Below, piece after piece: positions 1 to 7,999 of a stretch of DNA of 64,000 nucleotides. Below the pieces are notes generated by a model that saw nothing but the letters and a program-made list of their open reading frames with translations, searched no databases and was not told the origin of the DNA. Numbering within the stretch: the first letter of the stretch is position 1; the number at the start of each line of letters is the position of its first letter. The DNA is from CBDIDH01 sp965277595 (GTDB lineage: Bacteria > Planctomycetota > Planctomycetia > Isosphaerales > Isosphaeraceae), in contig CBDIDH010000002.1 in assembly GCA_965277595.1 (NCBI GenBank), forward strand, positions 1,240,001 through 1,304,000, in the 5' to 3' direction. A program made the position numbers and the translations under genes.

Positions 1-2
1 GA

Positions 3-41
3 GGTGTATCCGACCTCGCCGAGGACGTCAACCCAGGTTAA
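3..41 (+). CDS. possible C-terminal end of a gene entering from the left
   Basis: The third forward frame is open from the window edge and reads GVSDLAEDVNPG before a TAA at 39-41. It looks like a plausible protein tail and lies directly before the intergenic repeats that usually follow genes here. Twelve codons are too few to identify anything, and the frame may be open by chance. Confidence 0.2.
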   Translation, partial: GVSDLAEDVNPG

Positions 42-64
42 GACGCGTGCGTGCTTCAAAAGCA

Positions 65-194
65 ATGACCGATGACCAATGACCAAACGTTAATGATCGA
101 AAAACGTCATCAATGCTCGATCTTTTGCCCTTTGCCCTTTGCCCTTTGCCCTTTGCCCTTTGCCCTTTGCCCTTTGCCCTTTGCCCTTTGCCCT
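65..194. repeat. family B unit followed by family A pyrimidine array
   Basis: Positions 65-86 hold two to three units of the GATGACC type (family B). About ten near-perfect copies of the heptamer CCCTTTG (family A, pyrimidine strand) run from 125 to 194. A 'GATCGAAAAA' and a 'CGATCTTTTGCCC' segment lie between them, resembling the central junction of other family-A elements in the window. The array ends three bases before the stop codon of the minus-strand SWIM gene. Confidence 0.8.
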
Positions 195-197
195 CGA

Positions 198-824
198 TCA
201 GACCCACCCAAGCACCGCGAGGGCGGTAAGGTGCTTGCATTGGGGAGAAGAGACCGTGTTGTCATCAGGATGATACGACCACTCGGCGCAGTCGCACTGG
301 GTTGTGCCGTCGTGAAGTCGGCAGGAATAATAGGGGCCGTCGCCGGAGGGGGGGCGAAGCCGGGTCAGTTGGCAGATCCGAGGGGCGAGAGACGTGCTCT
401 TGATCCGAAGGACGCGATAGGTCCGGCCGGCGATCGGAATCAGAAGCACGGGCGATTGCGAATCGGGTAAGGGCCAGCGGCCGGAGTGGTCGGGACCGTA
501 CGAGGAGGAGCCGGGACCGATCGCGAGAACGGTGATCGGCGGCTCGTCGAGCGCGGCGTCAAGCGTCGCGCCGCCAAGCTGGGCGCGGAGGCGGTCCCAG
601 GAGTGTTGCGCCTCATACCAGGCGTTGCGAAAGTGCCAGGTCGTCGCGTGAAAGGGGCCAAGGGCCGCTTCCGAGGCTTCAAGATCGGCCGCGGAAACGT
701 CCAGGATCATCCGTCCACGCTGCGAAAGCTCCACCGCCTGCCAGATCGGGTCCGACGGCTCCCGATTTCGCAAGTCGACGCGCAATCGCGACGGCTTCGC
801 AACCGTTCTTTGCGAAAACGACAC
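198..824 (-). CDS. SWIM-type zinc-finger protein
   Basis: A 208-residue protein whose C-terminus carries CDC followed about 15 residues later by CKH, the CxC...CxH pattern of the SWIM zinc finger. SWIM domains bind zinc and are known from SNF2-type helicases, MuDR-type transposases and MEK kinases, where they are thought to bind DNA or protein. No helicase or nuclease domain is visible here, so it is a stand-alone SWIM protein; residues 1-165 match no family I recognise. The start is a GTG at 824 preceded by a GAGG about ten bases upstream. The gene lies 72 bases downstream of a small same-strand gene and may be cotranscribed with it. The stop abuts the repeat array at 125-194. Confidence 0.7.
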   Translation of the reverse strand: MSFSQRTVAKPSRLRVDLRNREPSDPIWQAVELSQRGRMILDVSAADLEASEAALGPFHATTWHFRNAWYEAQHSWDRLRAQLGGATLDAALDEPPITVLAIGPGSSSYGPDHSGRWPLPDSQSPVLLIPIAGRTYRVLRIKSTSLAPRICQLTRLRPPSGDGPYYSCRLHDGTTQCDCAEWSYHPDDNTVSSPQCKHLTALAVLGWV

Positions 825-896
825 GGCTCTGGCCTCGTCTTTAAAGATTAAGCGAGTTCAAGCCTGTTCACGAATGAGTCCGATCAACCGACCTGG

Positions 897-1112
897 CTAG
901 CTCGCGCCGGTCGGCTCGGAATTGGCGGCCAGATGCGCGTAACCCGGGTGCGACGCCTCGACCCGATACGAGCGGCCAGACCAGTTCAGGCGATCCCCGG
1001 CGCTCAGTGTGGTTGAAACGCCGAGAAGGCAGACCTCACGAACCGAGGGGCGCGATCGTCGCGATTCGCGAAGGGGTCGCGAACGCAGGGCGGTGGGCAA
1101 TGAGTTTGCCAT
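897..1112 (-). CDS. small hypothetical protein, 71 aa
   Basis: The ATG at 1112 is preceded on the minus strand by a strong ribosome binding site (GGAGGA, about nine bases upstream), which is the main reason to accept this short frame. The C-terminal half, with GDRLNWSGRSYRVEASHPGY, looks like an ordinary small beta-rich protein; the N-terminus is basic. There is no signal peptide or membrane segment. It sits upstream of the SWIM gene on the same strand, so the two probably form a small operon. Overlapping frames in other phases (1004-1267) lack a comparable binding site. Function unknown. Confidence 0.5.
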   Translation of the reverse strand: MANSLPTALRSRPLRESRRSRPSVREVCLLGVSTTLSAGDRLNWSGRSYRVEASHPGYAHLAANSEPTGAS

Positions 1113-1359
1113 CGAAGGGCTTCCTCCGCGCCAGTCGTCAAAGGGTGCGCATCGTCGGCTCGTTCGTTCATCCCTGGCGCTTCAAAACCGCTGGAGTTTT
1201 GGTCACGTCCCTGACCAACCGCCGATGTTTCGTTCACGAGTGTACTGATCGGCAGGAAGGATGACAAGAGAACACCTGGTACAAATTGTACATTCCGAAA
1301 AATCGGAAGGTGGTTGACGTGGCGGACAAAGGGCGGAGGGCAAAGGGCAAAGGCGGGAA

Positions 1360-3864
1360 TTAGAGATCGAGGACGGCGCGGACGAGGGAGGTGGAAAGAT
1401 CCTGGTGAATCGTAAAGCCAAGTTTGAGGCAGACTTGCCGCATGTCGTTGTTTTCGGAGAGGATGTCGGCGGTGATCCGGGAAAGGTGCTCGTCGCGGCC
1501 GATCGCGATCATACGGCGGAGAAGCTCGGTGCCAAGCCCTTGACCCTGAGAGCCATCGGAAACGATCAGGCCAAATTCGGCCTCGTTGCGACCGCGAAGC
1601 TTGCTCAGGCGGCCAACAGCGAGAATTTCGTGGCGCCCGGGCAAGATGTTGCGTGCCTCGGCAACAAGAGCCATCTCGCGATCGTAGTCGATGAAGCAGA
1701 TTCGTGTTAAACGCTCGTGAGAAACCCGGGCGCTCAGCTTCATCGCGTGAAAGAAGCGGAACGCCACACTGCGGTCAGAAAGGGTTTCGTGAAATCGAGC
1801 AATCAAAGGCTCATCTTCGGGACGGATCGGACGGATGAGCACGCCACGACCGCTTTTCGTGGTCCAGCGGCTCACGTATTGCGCGGGGTAGGGACGAATC
1901 GCCATCCGAGGCAAGGATTCGGCGGATTCTTCGGGACCGTGAACGAGCACCTGCGCATCAAGAGCGCGAAGACCGTCGGGTCCAGGAAAGGCGAGCAAGG
2001 GATGAATCTCGATCGCGCGAATCCAGGGCTGGTCGGAGACAAGAAGGCTGAACCGGACGAGAAGTTGCTCAAGACCGACAAGGTCCACGGAAGGGCGGCC
2101 GTCAACGCCTTTTAAAGCCTGATAAATCCGCGTCCCTTCCATCATCCGGCGCGCCAGGGTGGTGTTCAAGGGGGGGAGAGCAAGGGCCTGGTCCTTGAAG
2201 ACCCGGCCGAGTGGGCCGCCGGTGCCGAAGATCAGGACGGGGCCAAACTGGGGGTCGAGGCGGCTGCCAACGAAGAGTTGAAAGGCGTCGGGATTGGTCG
2301 GCGGAGTCGAGCCGACGGCGAGGGTCGGTATCTGGTAAAAGGCGAGAATCGCGCGCGATTCGACATCGGTCAACGAGGTGCGGCCCATTGACCGTGCGGC
2401 CGAAATGAGGGCGGAGGCGGACTCGCGCGCCGGGGCCGTGTCGTCATCATCGGCGGGCAACGTGGGGGTTTCGTAGAGGCCGCGAAGATTGTAGGTTGAG
2501 CGCCACATGGCGTTGAAAACGCGAGCGGCGGTGTCTGGGTAAGGAAAGGTGGGAATACCGGCTTCGTTGAGAAGGGCCTCGCCCGCGGAGACGTCGTTGC
2601 CCCCCATCCAGGAGGCGAGGACAGGTTTGGTTTCGAGCTGGGCGAAGGGGCGGAGGGCCTCGGCGGTGGCGGTGGGATTGGTCATCGCCTGGGGGGTGAG
2701 AATGACGAGAAGACCGTCGCAGTCTGGGTCGTCGGCAACGGCCTCGATCGTTTGGGCGTAACGACTTGCGTCGGCGTCGCCGAGGATGTCGATGGGGTTG
2801 GCGTGGCTCCAGGGGGGCGGGAGAAAGGTGTCGAGGCGGGCGAGCGTCGCATCATCGAGACGGGCGAGAACGCCCTCGTTGCGGATCAGGGCGTCGACGG
2901 CGAGGACGCCGGGGCCGCCAGCGTTGGTGACGATCGCGAGGCGAGGGCCGCGCGGGCGAGGCTGCTTGGCGAGAACCTCGGCGAGGTAAAAAACCTCGCT
3001 GATCGTGTCGACCCGGAGGACTCCGCAGCGCCGAAAGGCGGCGTCAAGGACGTCGTCGCTGCCCGAGAGAGAGCCGGTGTGCGAGGCGGCGGCAAGGGCG
3101 GCGGCGTCGGTCCGGCCAGCCTTGATGACGATGATCGGCTTGGCGAGGGCCACCTCACGCGCCGCGGAGAGAAAGGCGCGGGCGTCGCCGATCGATTCCA
3201 TGTAAATGACGATGCAACGGGTCGAGGGATCGTCGGCTAAGTAGTCAATCAGGTCGCCCCAGCCGACGTCGAGCATCGACCCGGTCGAGACAAAGGCGCT
3301 GAAGCCGACATGCTCGCGCAGGCTCCAGTCGAGAATCGCCGTGCAGAGGGCGCCAGACTGGCTTAAAAAGGCGACTCCTCCGGGTCGGGCCATGGTGCCG
3401 GCGAAGGTGGCGTTGAGGCCGGTGCGCGGGCACATGAGGCCGAGGCAGTTGGGGCCGATGATACGCATTGGGCCGCGTCGGGCTTCGTGGAGGATTCGGG
3501 CTTCCAGCTCAGCGCCGGTGCCGCCGACTTCCTTGAACCCGGCCGAGATCACGACGGCGCCGCGGACTCCGGCATCGACGCAGGCGCCGATGACCTCGGG
3601 AACGGTGACGGCGGGGGTGGCGATAACGGCGAGATCGACAGGTTCGGGAACGTCGGCGATCGTGGCATAAGCCTTGATACCAAGGACGTTCGGGCGACCG
3701 GGGTTGACGGGAAAGACGGTTCCGCCAAAGGGGCTGCTGATCAGGTTCCAGAGGACCGTCCGGCCGACGCTTCCGTATTTCTCGGTCGCCCCGATGACCG
3801 CGACCGTTTTGGGGGCGAAGACGGGGTCAAGCGACCGGAAATCATGGTTGGGCTGGTCGGGCAT
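1360..3864 (-). CDS. acyl-CoA synthetase (NDP-forming)/GNAT fusion with truncated ATP-grasp domain
   Basis: This 834-residue protein belongs to the Pat/AcdA-like family, which joins an ADP-forming acyl-CoA synthetase to a GNAT acetyltransferase. In order it has a CoA-binding Rossmann domain (FAPKTVAVIGATEKYGSVG near the N-terminus), the succinyl-CoA-synthetase-like domains with the phosphohistidine segment ASHTGSLSG, an ATP-grasp remnant, and a C-terminal GNAT domain with the acetyl-CoA loop QGQGLG. In relatives the ATP-grasp core (with a KxxSPDIxHKSDxGGV-like motif) lies between 'AFYQIP' and 'VGSRLDPQFGPV'. Here only about 15 residues separate these, so roughly 80-100 residues seem to be missing in frame. 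Synthetase activity is therefore doubtful, and a regulatory role controlling lysine acetylation by the GNAT domain is more likely. The start at 3864 gives MPDQPNHDF; the frame upstream reads through repeat DNA and is rejected. Confidence 0.85.
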   Translation of the reverse strand: MPDQPNHDFRSLDPVFAPKTVAVIGATEKYGSVGRTVLWNLISSPFGGTVFPVNPGRPNVLGIKAYATIADVPEPVDLAVIATPAVTVPEVIGACVDAGVRGAVVISAGFKEVGGTGAELEARILHEARRGPMRIIGPNCLGLMCPRTGLNATFAGTMARPGGVAFLSQSGALCTAILDWSLREHVGFSAFVSTGSMLDVGWGDLIDYLADDPSTRCIVIYMESIGDARAFLSAAREVALAKPIIVIKAGRTDAAALAAASHTGSLSGSDDVLDAAFRRCGVLRVDTISEVFYLAEVLAKQPRPRGPRLAIVTNAGGPGVLAVDALIRNEGVLARLDDATLARLDTFLPPPWSHANPIDILGDADASRYAQTIEAVADDPDCDGLLVILTPQAMTNPTATAEALRPFAQLETKPVLASWMGGNDVSAGEALLNEAGIPTFPYPDTAARVFNAMWRSTYNLRGLYETPTLPADDDDTAPARESASALISAARSMGRTSLTDVESRAILAFYQIPTLAVGSTPPTNPDAFQLFVGSRLDPQFGPVLIFGTGGPLGRVFKDQALALPPLNTTLARRMMEGTRIYQALKGVDGRPSVDLVGLEQLLVRFSLLVSDQPWIRAIEIHPLLAFPGPDGLRALDAQVLVHGPEESAESLPRMAIRPYPAQYVSRWTTKSGRGVLIRPIRPEDEPLIARFHETLSDRSVAFRFFHAMKLSARVSHERLTRICFIDYDREMALVAEARNILPGRHEILAVGRLSKLRGRNEAEFGLIVSDGSQGQGLGTELLRRMIAIGRDEHLSRITADILSENNDMRQVCLKLGFTIHQDLSTSLVRAVLDL

Positions 3865-3978
3865 TGGCGGCTCGGTCGGTCGTTTAGTCGGTCGGTTCGA
3901 ATCGAGGCGGCGGGCGGTCGTATTCTTAGGATAGGTGTGGGGAGGGGAATTGAGAAGGAGTGGGGATGGATTCAAGTA

Positions 3979-4034
3979 AGGACAGAGGGCAAATGGACAG
4001 GGCAAAAGGACAGAGGGCAAAGACGAGGGAAAAG
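3979..4034. repeat. family A purine array (degenerate)
   Basis: Six to seven degenerate units of GGACAGA/GGGCAAA type lie between the start of the acyl-CoA synthetase/GNAT gene and the terminator of its upstream neighbour. No pyrimidine partner arm is visible nearby. Confidence 0.7.
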
Positions 4035-4050
4035 GTACGGAAAACGAAGA

Positions 4051-4084
4051 CGGGGCTAGACCTGGGGGAAGGTCGAGCCCCGTT
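4051..4084 (-). terminator. rho-independent-like terminator of the hexapeptide-repeat gene
   Basis: Two 14-base arms (4051-4064 and 4071-4084) pair with a single mismatch around a six-base loop. On the minus strand the hairpin is followed by the T-rich CTTCGTTTTCC. It begins 32 bases after the stop codon of the minus-strand gene ending at 4117. Confidence 0.75.
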
Positions 4085-4116
4085 AAGTGACTGGGGGAAA
4101 ACGAGATGCGAGAGCG

Positions 4117-5571
4117 TCAGAACTGGATCTGGCCGAGGTCCTTGCCGTTGATGACGATCTCGCCGGCGGGGATGCGGGAACCGGCGGGGAGGGTCGTGCC
4201 AGAGACGTAGGCGCGGGCGCCGATGGTCACGCCGGTGCCGATCGAGGAGTTGGTCACGACGGCGCCGGAGCCAATCGTCACGTCGTTGCCAATCGTGTAA
4301 CTCGCGGCGGTGCCGCCGAGAATCACGGAGTGGTCGCCCGCCGCGAAGTTCGTTCCGAACGTCATCGCGCCGGTGGACTTGGTTGTGGTCGTTGTCTTGC
4401 TGACACCGTAAGTCGTGGTGGTTGTCGTGGTTGTGGTGATCCCACCGCCGGGCGACCCGATCGTGACGTTGTTGCCGAGATAGGGGTCGGTCTTGAACTT
4501 GATCGGCTGGCCCTGATCGCCAAGAATGACGTCGCCCTGGCCGATATACGCGGCGACGACGGCCGGGCGTTCGCCGAAGGAGACGCCACCGATGATCCGG
4601 GCCTTGAAGTTGAAGAGGTTGGCCATGACCGACGGCTTGTACGGGCCGAGAAACGAGGGCTCGGCGGGATTCGTGGTCGTGGTCTCGAAGGCAATGCCGG
4701 TTGTCGCCGTGGTCGTGGCGTTACCGGGTTCGGGGCTGGCGCCCTCGACGAGGGTGAGGTTGCCATTGTAGACGGTCGATGAGGAGCTTCCAGGGTTTGC
4801 GCCCGTGGCGGAGTTGCCCTGATACAGGAACGTGTACCCGGCGGCGAGCGCTGGGTATCGGGTAATGTTCGAGGCAAGGGCCGTGGTGGAGGCCGCGGGA
4901 ATGGCCTCGACCATGCCAAGGGCGGGGTTGGTGGCCTGGGCCTCGGTGGTCACGTTCGAACCAGGAATGACGTACATGCCAGTGTGGATGATGACACCGG
5001 GGCCGACCCGGGCGAGGCCGCCGACGATGGCGCCGGGCTGGATCGTGGCCCCGTCAATAACGGCGTTCGGGCCGATTCCGGTATTTTTGGCGGAGGTGCC
5101 ATAGACACCGATCTTGCTGGGACCAAGAATCGTGGCGCCGGGACCGATCGAGACCTGATCGCCGATCAGGACGCTGGTCGGATAATGCGTGAGGCGGTTC
5201 GGGTTGCTGATGATCTGGGCATTGGCGAGGATGTCGGACTTGCCGCCGATCTTGATGAAGCCGGTCTGCGAGTTGAGCACGGCGTAAGGAGCGACGTAAC
5301 TTTGCGTTCCGACGACGGTGTGCTTACCGTTGACGATAGTGACGCTGGGATCAATAAAGGACGCCGCGCTGAGCGTCGAGCCGAAAGGGAGCACTGGCGT
5401 GTTGGGTCGGACCGCCTGAACGCCCGCCGGATTATTCAGGAAGCCCTTCGGCCCAAGTGCCCCGGAGGCGAAACCGGCGACCGTCATCAACATGCGCGGT
5501 TCGAAGGTCTCGGCCTCGGGCCGAAAACGGTTGATTTGCTGTTGCCTTCTTCGACGTTGCGATCGTTCCAT
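4117..5571 (-). CDS. secreted left-handed beta-helix (hexapeptide-repeat) protein with EPRML-type N-terminus
   Basis: 484 residues. The N-terminus is strongly basic (MERSQRRRRQQQ) and followed by FEPRMLM, the 'LEPRxLL' type motif common at the start of large secreted planctomycete proteins. Two blocks of hexapeptide repeats follow (about residues 85-215 and 335-475), with units such as IGPGAT, IGPNAV and IGNDVT that fold as a left-handed beta-helix. That fold is shared by gamma-carbonic anhydrases and acyltransferases. A low-complexity insert with runs of threonine and one YGVSKT segment interrupts the second block. I could not assign the three zinc-ligand histidines of gamma-carbonic anhydrase, so enzymatic activity is unproven and a structural surface role is possible. 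A terminator follows the gene. Confidence 0.7.
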   Translation of the reverse strand: MERSQRRRRQQQINRFRPEAETFEPRMLMTVAGFASGALGPKGFLNNPAGVQAVRPNTPVLPFGSTLSAASFIDPSVTIVNGKHTVVGTQSYVAPYAVLNSQTGFIKIGGKSDILANAQIISNPNRLTHYPTSVLIGDQVSIGPGATILGPSKIGVYGTSAKNTGIGPNAVIDGATIQPGAIVGGLARVGPGVIIHTGMYVIPGSNVTTEAQATNPALGMVEAIPAASTTALASNITRYPALAAGYTFLYQGNSATGANPGSSSSTVYNGNLTLVEGASPEPGNATTTATTGIAFETTTTNPAEPSFLGPYKPSVMANLFNFKARIIGGVSFGERPAVVAAYIGQGDVILGDQGQPIKFKTDPYLGNNVTIGSPGGGITTTTTTTTTYGVSKTTTTTKSTGAMTFGTNFAAGDHSVILGGTAASYTIGNDVTIGSGAVVTNSSIGTGVTIGARAYVSGTTLPAGSRIPAGEIVINGKDLGQIQF

Positions 5572-5889
5572 CGGTTCACCGGACGGTTAAAACCTAAGGG
5601 CGGTTTGCCTTTCCCCCCAATCCTCTTGGCGAGGGGAGCCGTAGCAAGCTCGGGCCTACGGATGCCGCCCCCGTCCTGGGGGATATGTCGAGCGTCCTGC
5701 CCCTGGGGCAGCTTACCTGGGCCTCCATACTTATCCAGGCTATCGTCCTTTCCAGGAAAAAGACTTGACTGACTTCGTTGAACATCCTGGCCGGGTTGTC
5801 GTTGCGATTGCGTGACAGGGGGTATGATCGGCCTTCGGGATGGGCGGAGTACGCGGAATGCGCAATATGTCGAAGTTGTGATGATGGCA
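5572..5889. other. intergenic, no gene seen
   Basis: Upstream region of the hexapeptide-repeat gene. The frames through it are compositional read-through of the neighbouring heptamer array. No convincing promoter, RNA or gene is visible. Confidence 0.4.
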
Positions 5890-6088
5890 GGACAAAGGAC
5901 AAAGGACAAAGGACAAAGGACAAAGGACAAAGGACAAAGGACAAAGGACAAAGGACAAAGGACAAAGGACAAAGGACAAAGGACAAAGGACAAAGGACAA
6001 AGGACAAAGGACAAAGGACAAAGGACAAAGGACAAAGGACAAAGGACAAAGGACAAAGGACAAAGGACAAAGGACAAAGGACAAAGGG
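5890..6088. repeat. perfect 7-bp tandem array, about 28 copies (family A)
   Basis: About 28 uninterrupted identical copies of GGACAAA. As 7 is not a multiple of 3, all three frames of each strand stay open through it, which produces spurious frames. It ends 90 bases before the larA-like gene. Its perfection, unlike the mixed arrays elsewhere, points to recent expansion by slippage. Confidence 0.95.
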
Positions 6089-6178
6089 AAATAGGGGGTT
6101 GGGGGGAAGGTGAGGTTGTGGGGCGTTCGGGCATGGCGGGGAGGAGGCTTATTTGAGAAAGCGAGTTAAAGGAAGGTT

Positions 6179-7588
6179 ATGGCTGAGTTTACCCGGAATG
6201 CCTCGGCGAAGCTACCGTGGGGCCTTGAGGGGGGATCGGTGGCGCTCGAGTATCCGAAAGATTGGCCCGAGGCGAAGGTGATCTGGCCGGATCTGGCGAA
6301 TGAATTGAAGGATTATCACAAGGCGCTGAACGCGGCGTTGGAGGAGCCGGAAGGGTCTTTGAAGTTGGATCGGATGGCGCGGACCGGGTCGAAAGTGGCG
6401 ATCGTGGTGGATGATCCGTCGCGGTGGACGCCGGTTCGCGAGGCCCTGCCGGTGGTGCTGGAGAGGCTCAGGAACGCGGGGGTAAGCCGAGAAGGGATCA
6501 CGATTTGCGTCGGGGTTGGGCGGCATCGCGCGGTGACTGAGGAGGCGATGAAGAGGAGGGTCGGGGCGGAGGTCGCGGAGGCGTATCGGTGCGCGAGTCC
6601 GCCGGTGGACGACCTGGCGGCGTATGACGATCTGGGGGCGACGGCCGGCGGGCTTCCGGTCCGCGTTTACAGGCCGGTCGCCGAGGCGGATCTGAGGATC
6701 TTGATCGGCTCGGTCTTGCCGCATCTTCAAGCGGGGTTTGGAGGTGGGTACAAGTTGATCTTTCCGGGGACGAGCCATCGGTCGACCCTGGGGGCCTTGC
6801 ACAGGCAGGGGATTGGCCCGGAATGGGGCGATGGCTCGCGCCTGCTGGGGGGCGACGTCGCGTCGAACCCGATGCGGAGGGCGATCGCCGAGGCGGCCGA
6901 GACGCTGGGTCCGTCTCTGTCGATCAGTCATCTGCTGGGGGGGCCGGGGCAGGTGCTGGACGTCCGCGCTGGGCATCCGATTGTCGTGCAAGAGGCGCTT
7001 TCAACGGAAGCGAGGCGGCGGTATCGGGCGGCCGAGGCCGAGCCGGCCGACGTGGTTGTCGCGGGCAATTATCCCTGGCCGGGCGACCCGATGCAGAGCT
7101 TCAAGGTTTTGCTGCAACATCGCTCTGCCTGCCGGGTTGGGGGCGTTCTTGTCGGTCTCTTCTGGACCGATGCGGCGGAGATTGACCGATCGTTTCCGCT
7201 CGGCCTTTTGAAGGGGATCGCGGTCTCGGGGCGGTCGGGGGCGTGGGTGGCGCGTCATGGTCTGGCCGTCGCCGATCGACTGGCGGGCCTGGCGGGGAGT
7301 TCGGCCGCCTTTTTAATCCACTGGGCGCGCGAGCTGGTCGTGGATCGGACGGTTCTGGTGTATGCGCCTCCGCTCTTTGAGCGCCTGGGACCGCGGCTCG
7401 GTCCGGTTCGCCTCTTCAACGACCTGCCGACCTTGTGGCGGGCCGCGGCGGAGTCGCTGCCGGGACAAAAGGCGCCCGGATCGGTGCGAATCTTTCCGTG
7501 TGGAGGGCTGACGTACGCGGGGGGGAAGGAGACAGGAGACAGGAGTCGGGAGACAGGAGAGGAAGAGAAGAGGACGGAGGACCGATGA
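6179..7588 (+). CDS. larA: LarA-type nickel-dependent lactate racemase family protein
   Basis: The 469-residue protein has the hallmarks of the LarA/DUF2088 family, in which a nickel-pincer cofactor bound to a lysine racemises lactate or related 2-hydroxy acids. VDDPSRWTP matches the family 'DDxTRPTP' loop. H116 in GRHR, H182, K192 and H208 match the catalytic and cofactor residues of the Lactobacillus enzyme (H108, H174, K184, H200) with the same spacing: ten residues from H182 to K192 and 16 from K192 to H208. Other family members act on other 2-hydroxy acids, so the substrate is open. The cofactor genes larB, larC and larE are not in the window. The start is fixed by GGAAGG just upstream. 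The last 20 or so residues (GGKETGDRSRETGEEEKRTE...) are translated from intergenic repeats of families C and B. Confidence 0.85.
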   Translation: MAEFTRNASAKLPWGLEGGSVALEYPKDWPEAKVIWPDLANELKDYHKALNAALEEPEGSLKLDRMARTGSKVAIVVDDPSRWTPVREALPVVLERLRNAGVSREGITICVGVGRHRAVTEEAMKRRVGAEVAEAYRCASPPVDDLAAYDDLGATAGGLPVRVYRPVAEADLRILIGSVLPHLQAGFGGGYKLIFPGTSHRSTLGALHRQGIGPEWGDGSRLLGGDVASNPMRRAIAEAAETLGPSLSISHLLGGPGQVLDVRAGHPIVVQEALSTEARRRYRAAEAEPADVVVAGNYPWPGDPMQSFKVLLQHRSACRVGGVLVGLFWTDAAEIDRSFPLGLLKGIAVSGRSGAWVARHGLAVADRLAGLAGSSAAFLIHWARELVVDRTVLVYAPPLFERLGPRLGPVRLFNDLPTLWRAAAESLPGQKAPGSVRIFPCGGLTYAGGKETGDRSRETGEEEKRTEDR

Positions 7589-7662
7589 CCAAGATTCAGA
7601 CTCGCGTCGGGGCTTTTGACATTTCGGCCCTTGGTCATCGAGCATCGGTCATCGGTCTTTTG
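7529..7662. repeat. family C purine arm plus family B inverted pair
   Basis: Positions 7529-7565 contain GGAGACAGGAGACAGGAGTC-type units inside the 3' end of the larA-like frame. Positions 7574-7592 (GGACCGATGACCAAG) and 7630-7662 (CTTGGTCATC...CATCGGTC) form a family-B inverted pair around a 40-base spacer. Confidence 0.8.
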
Positions 7663-7999
7663 GATGAGGACAAGCGGACTCCGCGCGGGGGGGGGAATCT
7701 GGTAAGGTAGGTGGGAAGTGGGTCGGTCCAGGGAGGGGTGAAGTGAGGTTGGGTCGGGCGGAAGGAAAGAAGGAGGGCGATCCGTGGGATCGGAGCGTCG
7801 CGACGAGCCAGGGACGGCGTCCAGCGAGCGGACAACAGGGCGCGAGGCCGGACGCTGGCACTGGCCAGGGGCCGGGGACCTTCGGCGAAGCCTGGGACTT
7901 CAGGCAAGGAGGCGGAGCCGAGGACCAATAACGCGGGCCGTCGAGACGGCCGAGCGTTCGCGATGGCATGATGGACTGGTCGCCTCGACGCAGCCGCTG

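Noticed and set aside
1113..1359. Short frames and a weak family-A fragment (1327-1354) upstream of the small SWIM partner gene
   Set aside because: They show no gene features; the fragment has only three to four degenerate units and no partner arm.
3880..3915. GGTTCGAATC-like T-arm of a tRNA
   Set aside because: No D-arm, anticodon stem or paired acceptor stem fits around it; it lies in the leader of the acyl-CoA synthetase gene.
5487..6156. Several long frames on both strands through the heptamer array (repeated LCPLSFV or KGQRTKD)
   Set aside because: A 7-bp repeat leaves all frames open, so these are translations of the repeat, not genes. The same holds for frames at 9784-10113, 28019-28342, 33141-34057, 36151-36429 and 38237-38625.
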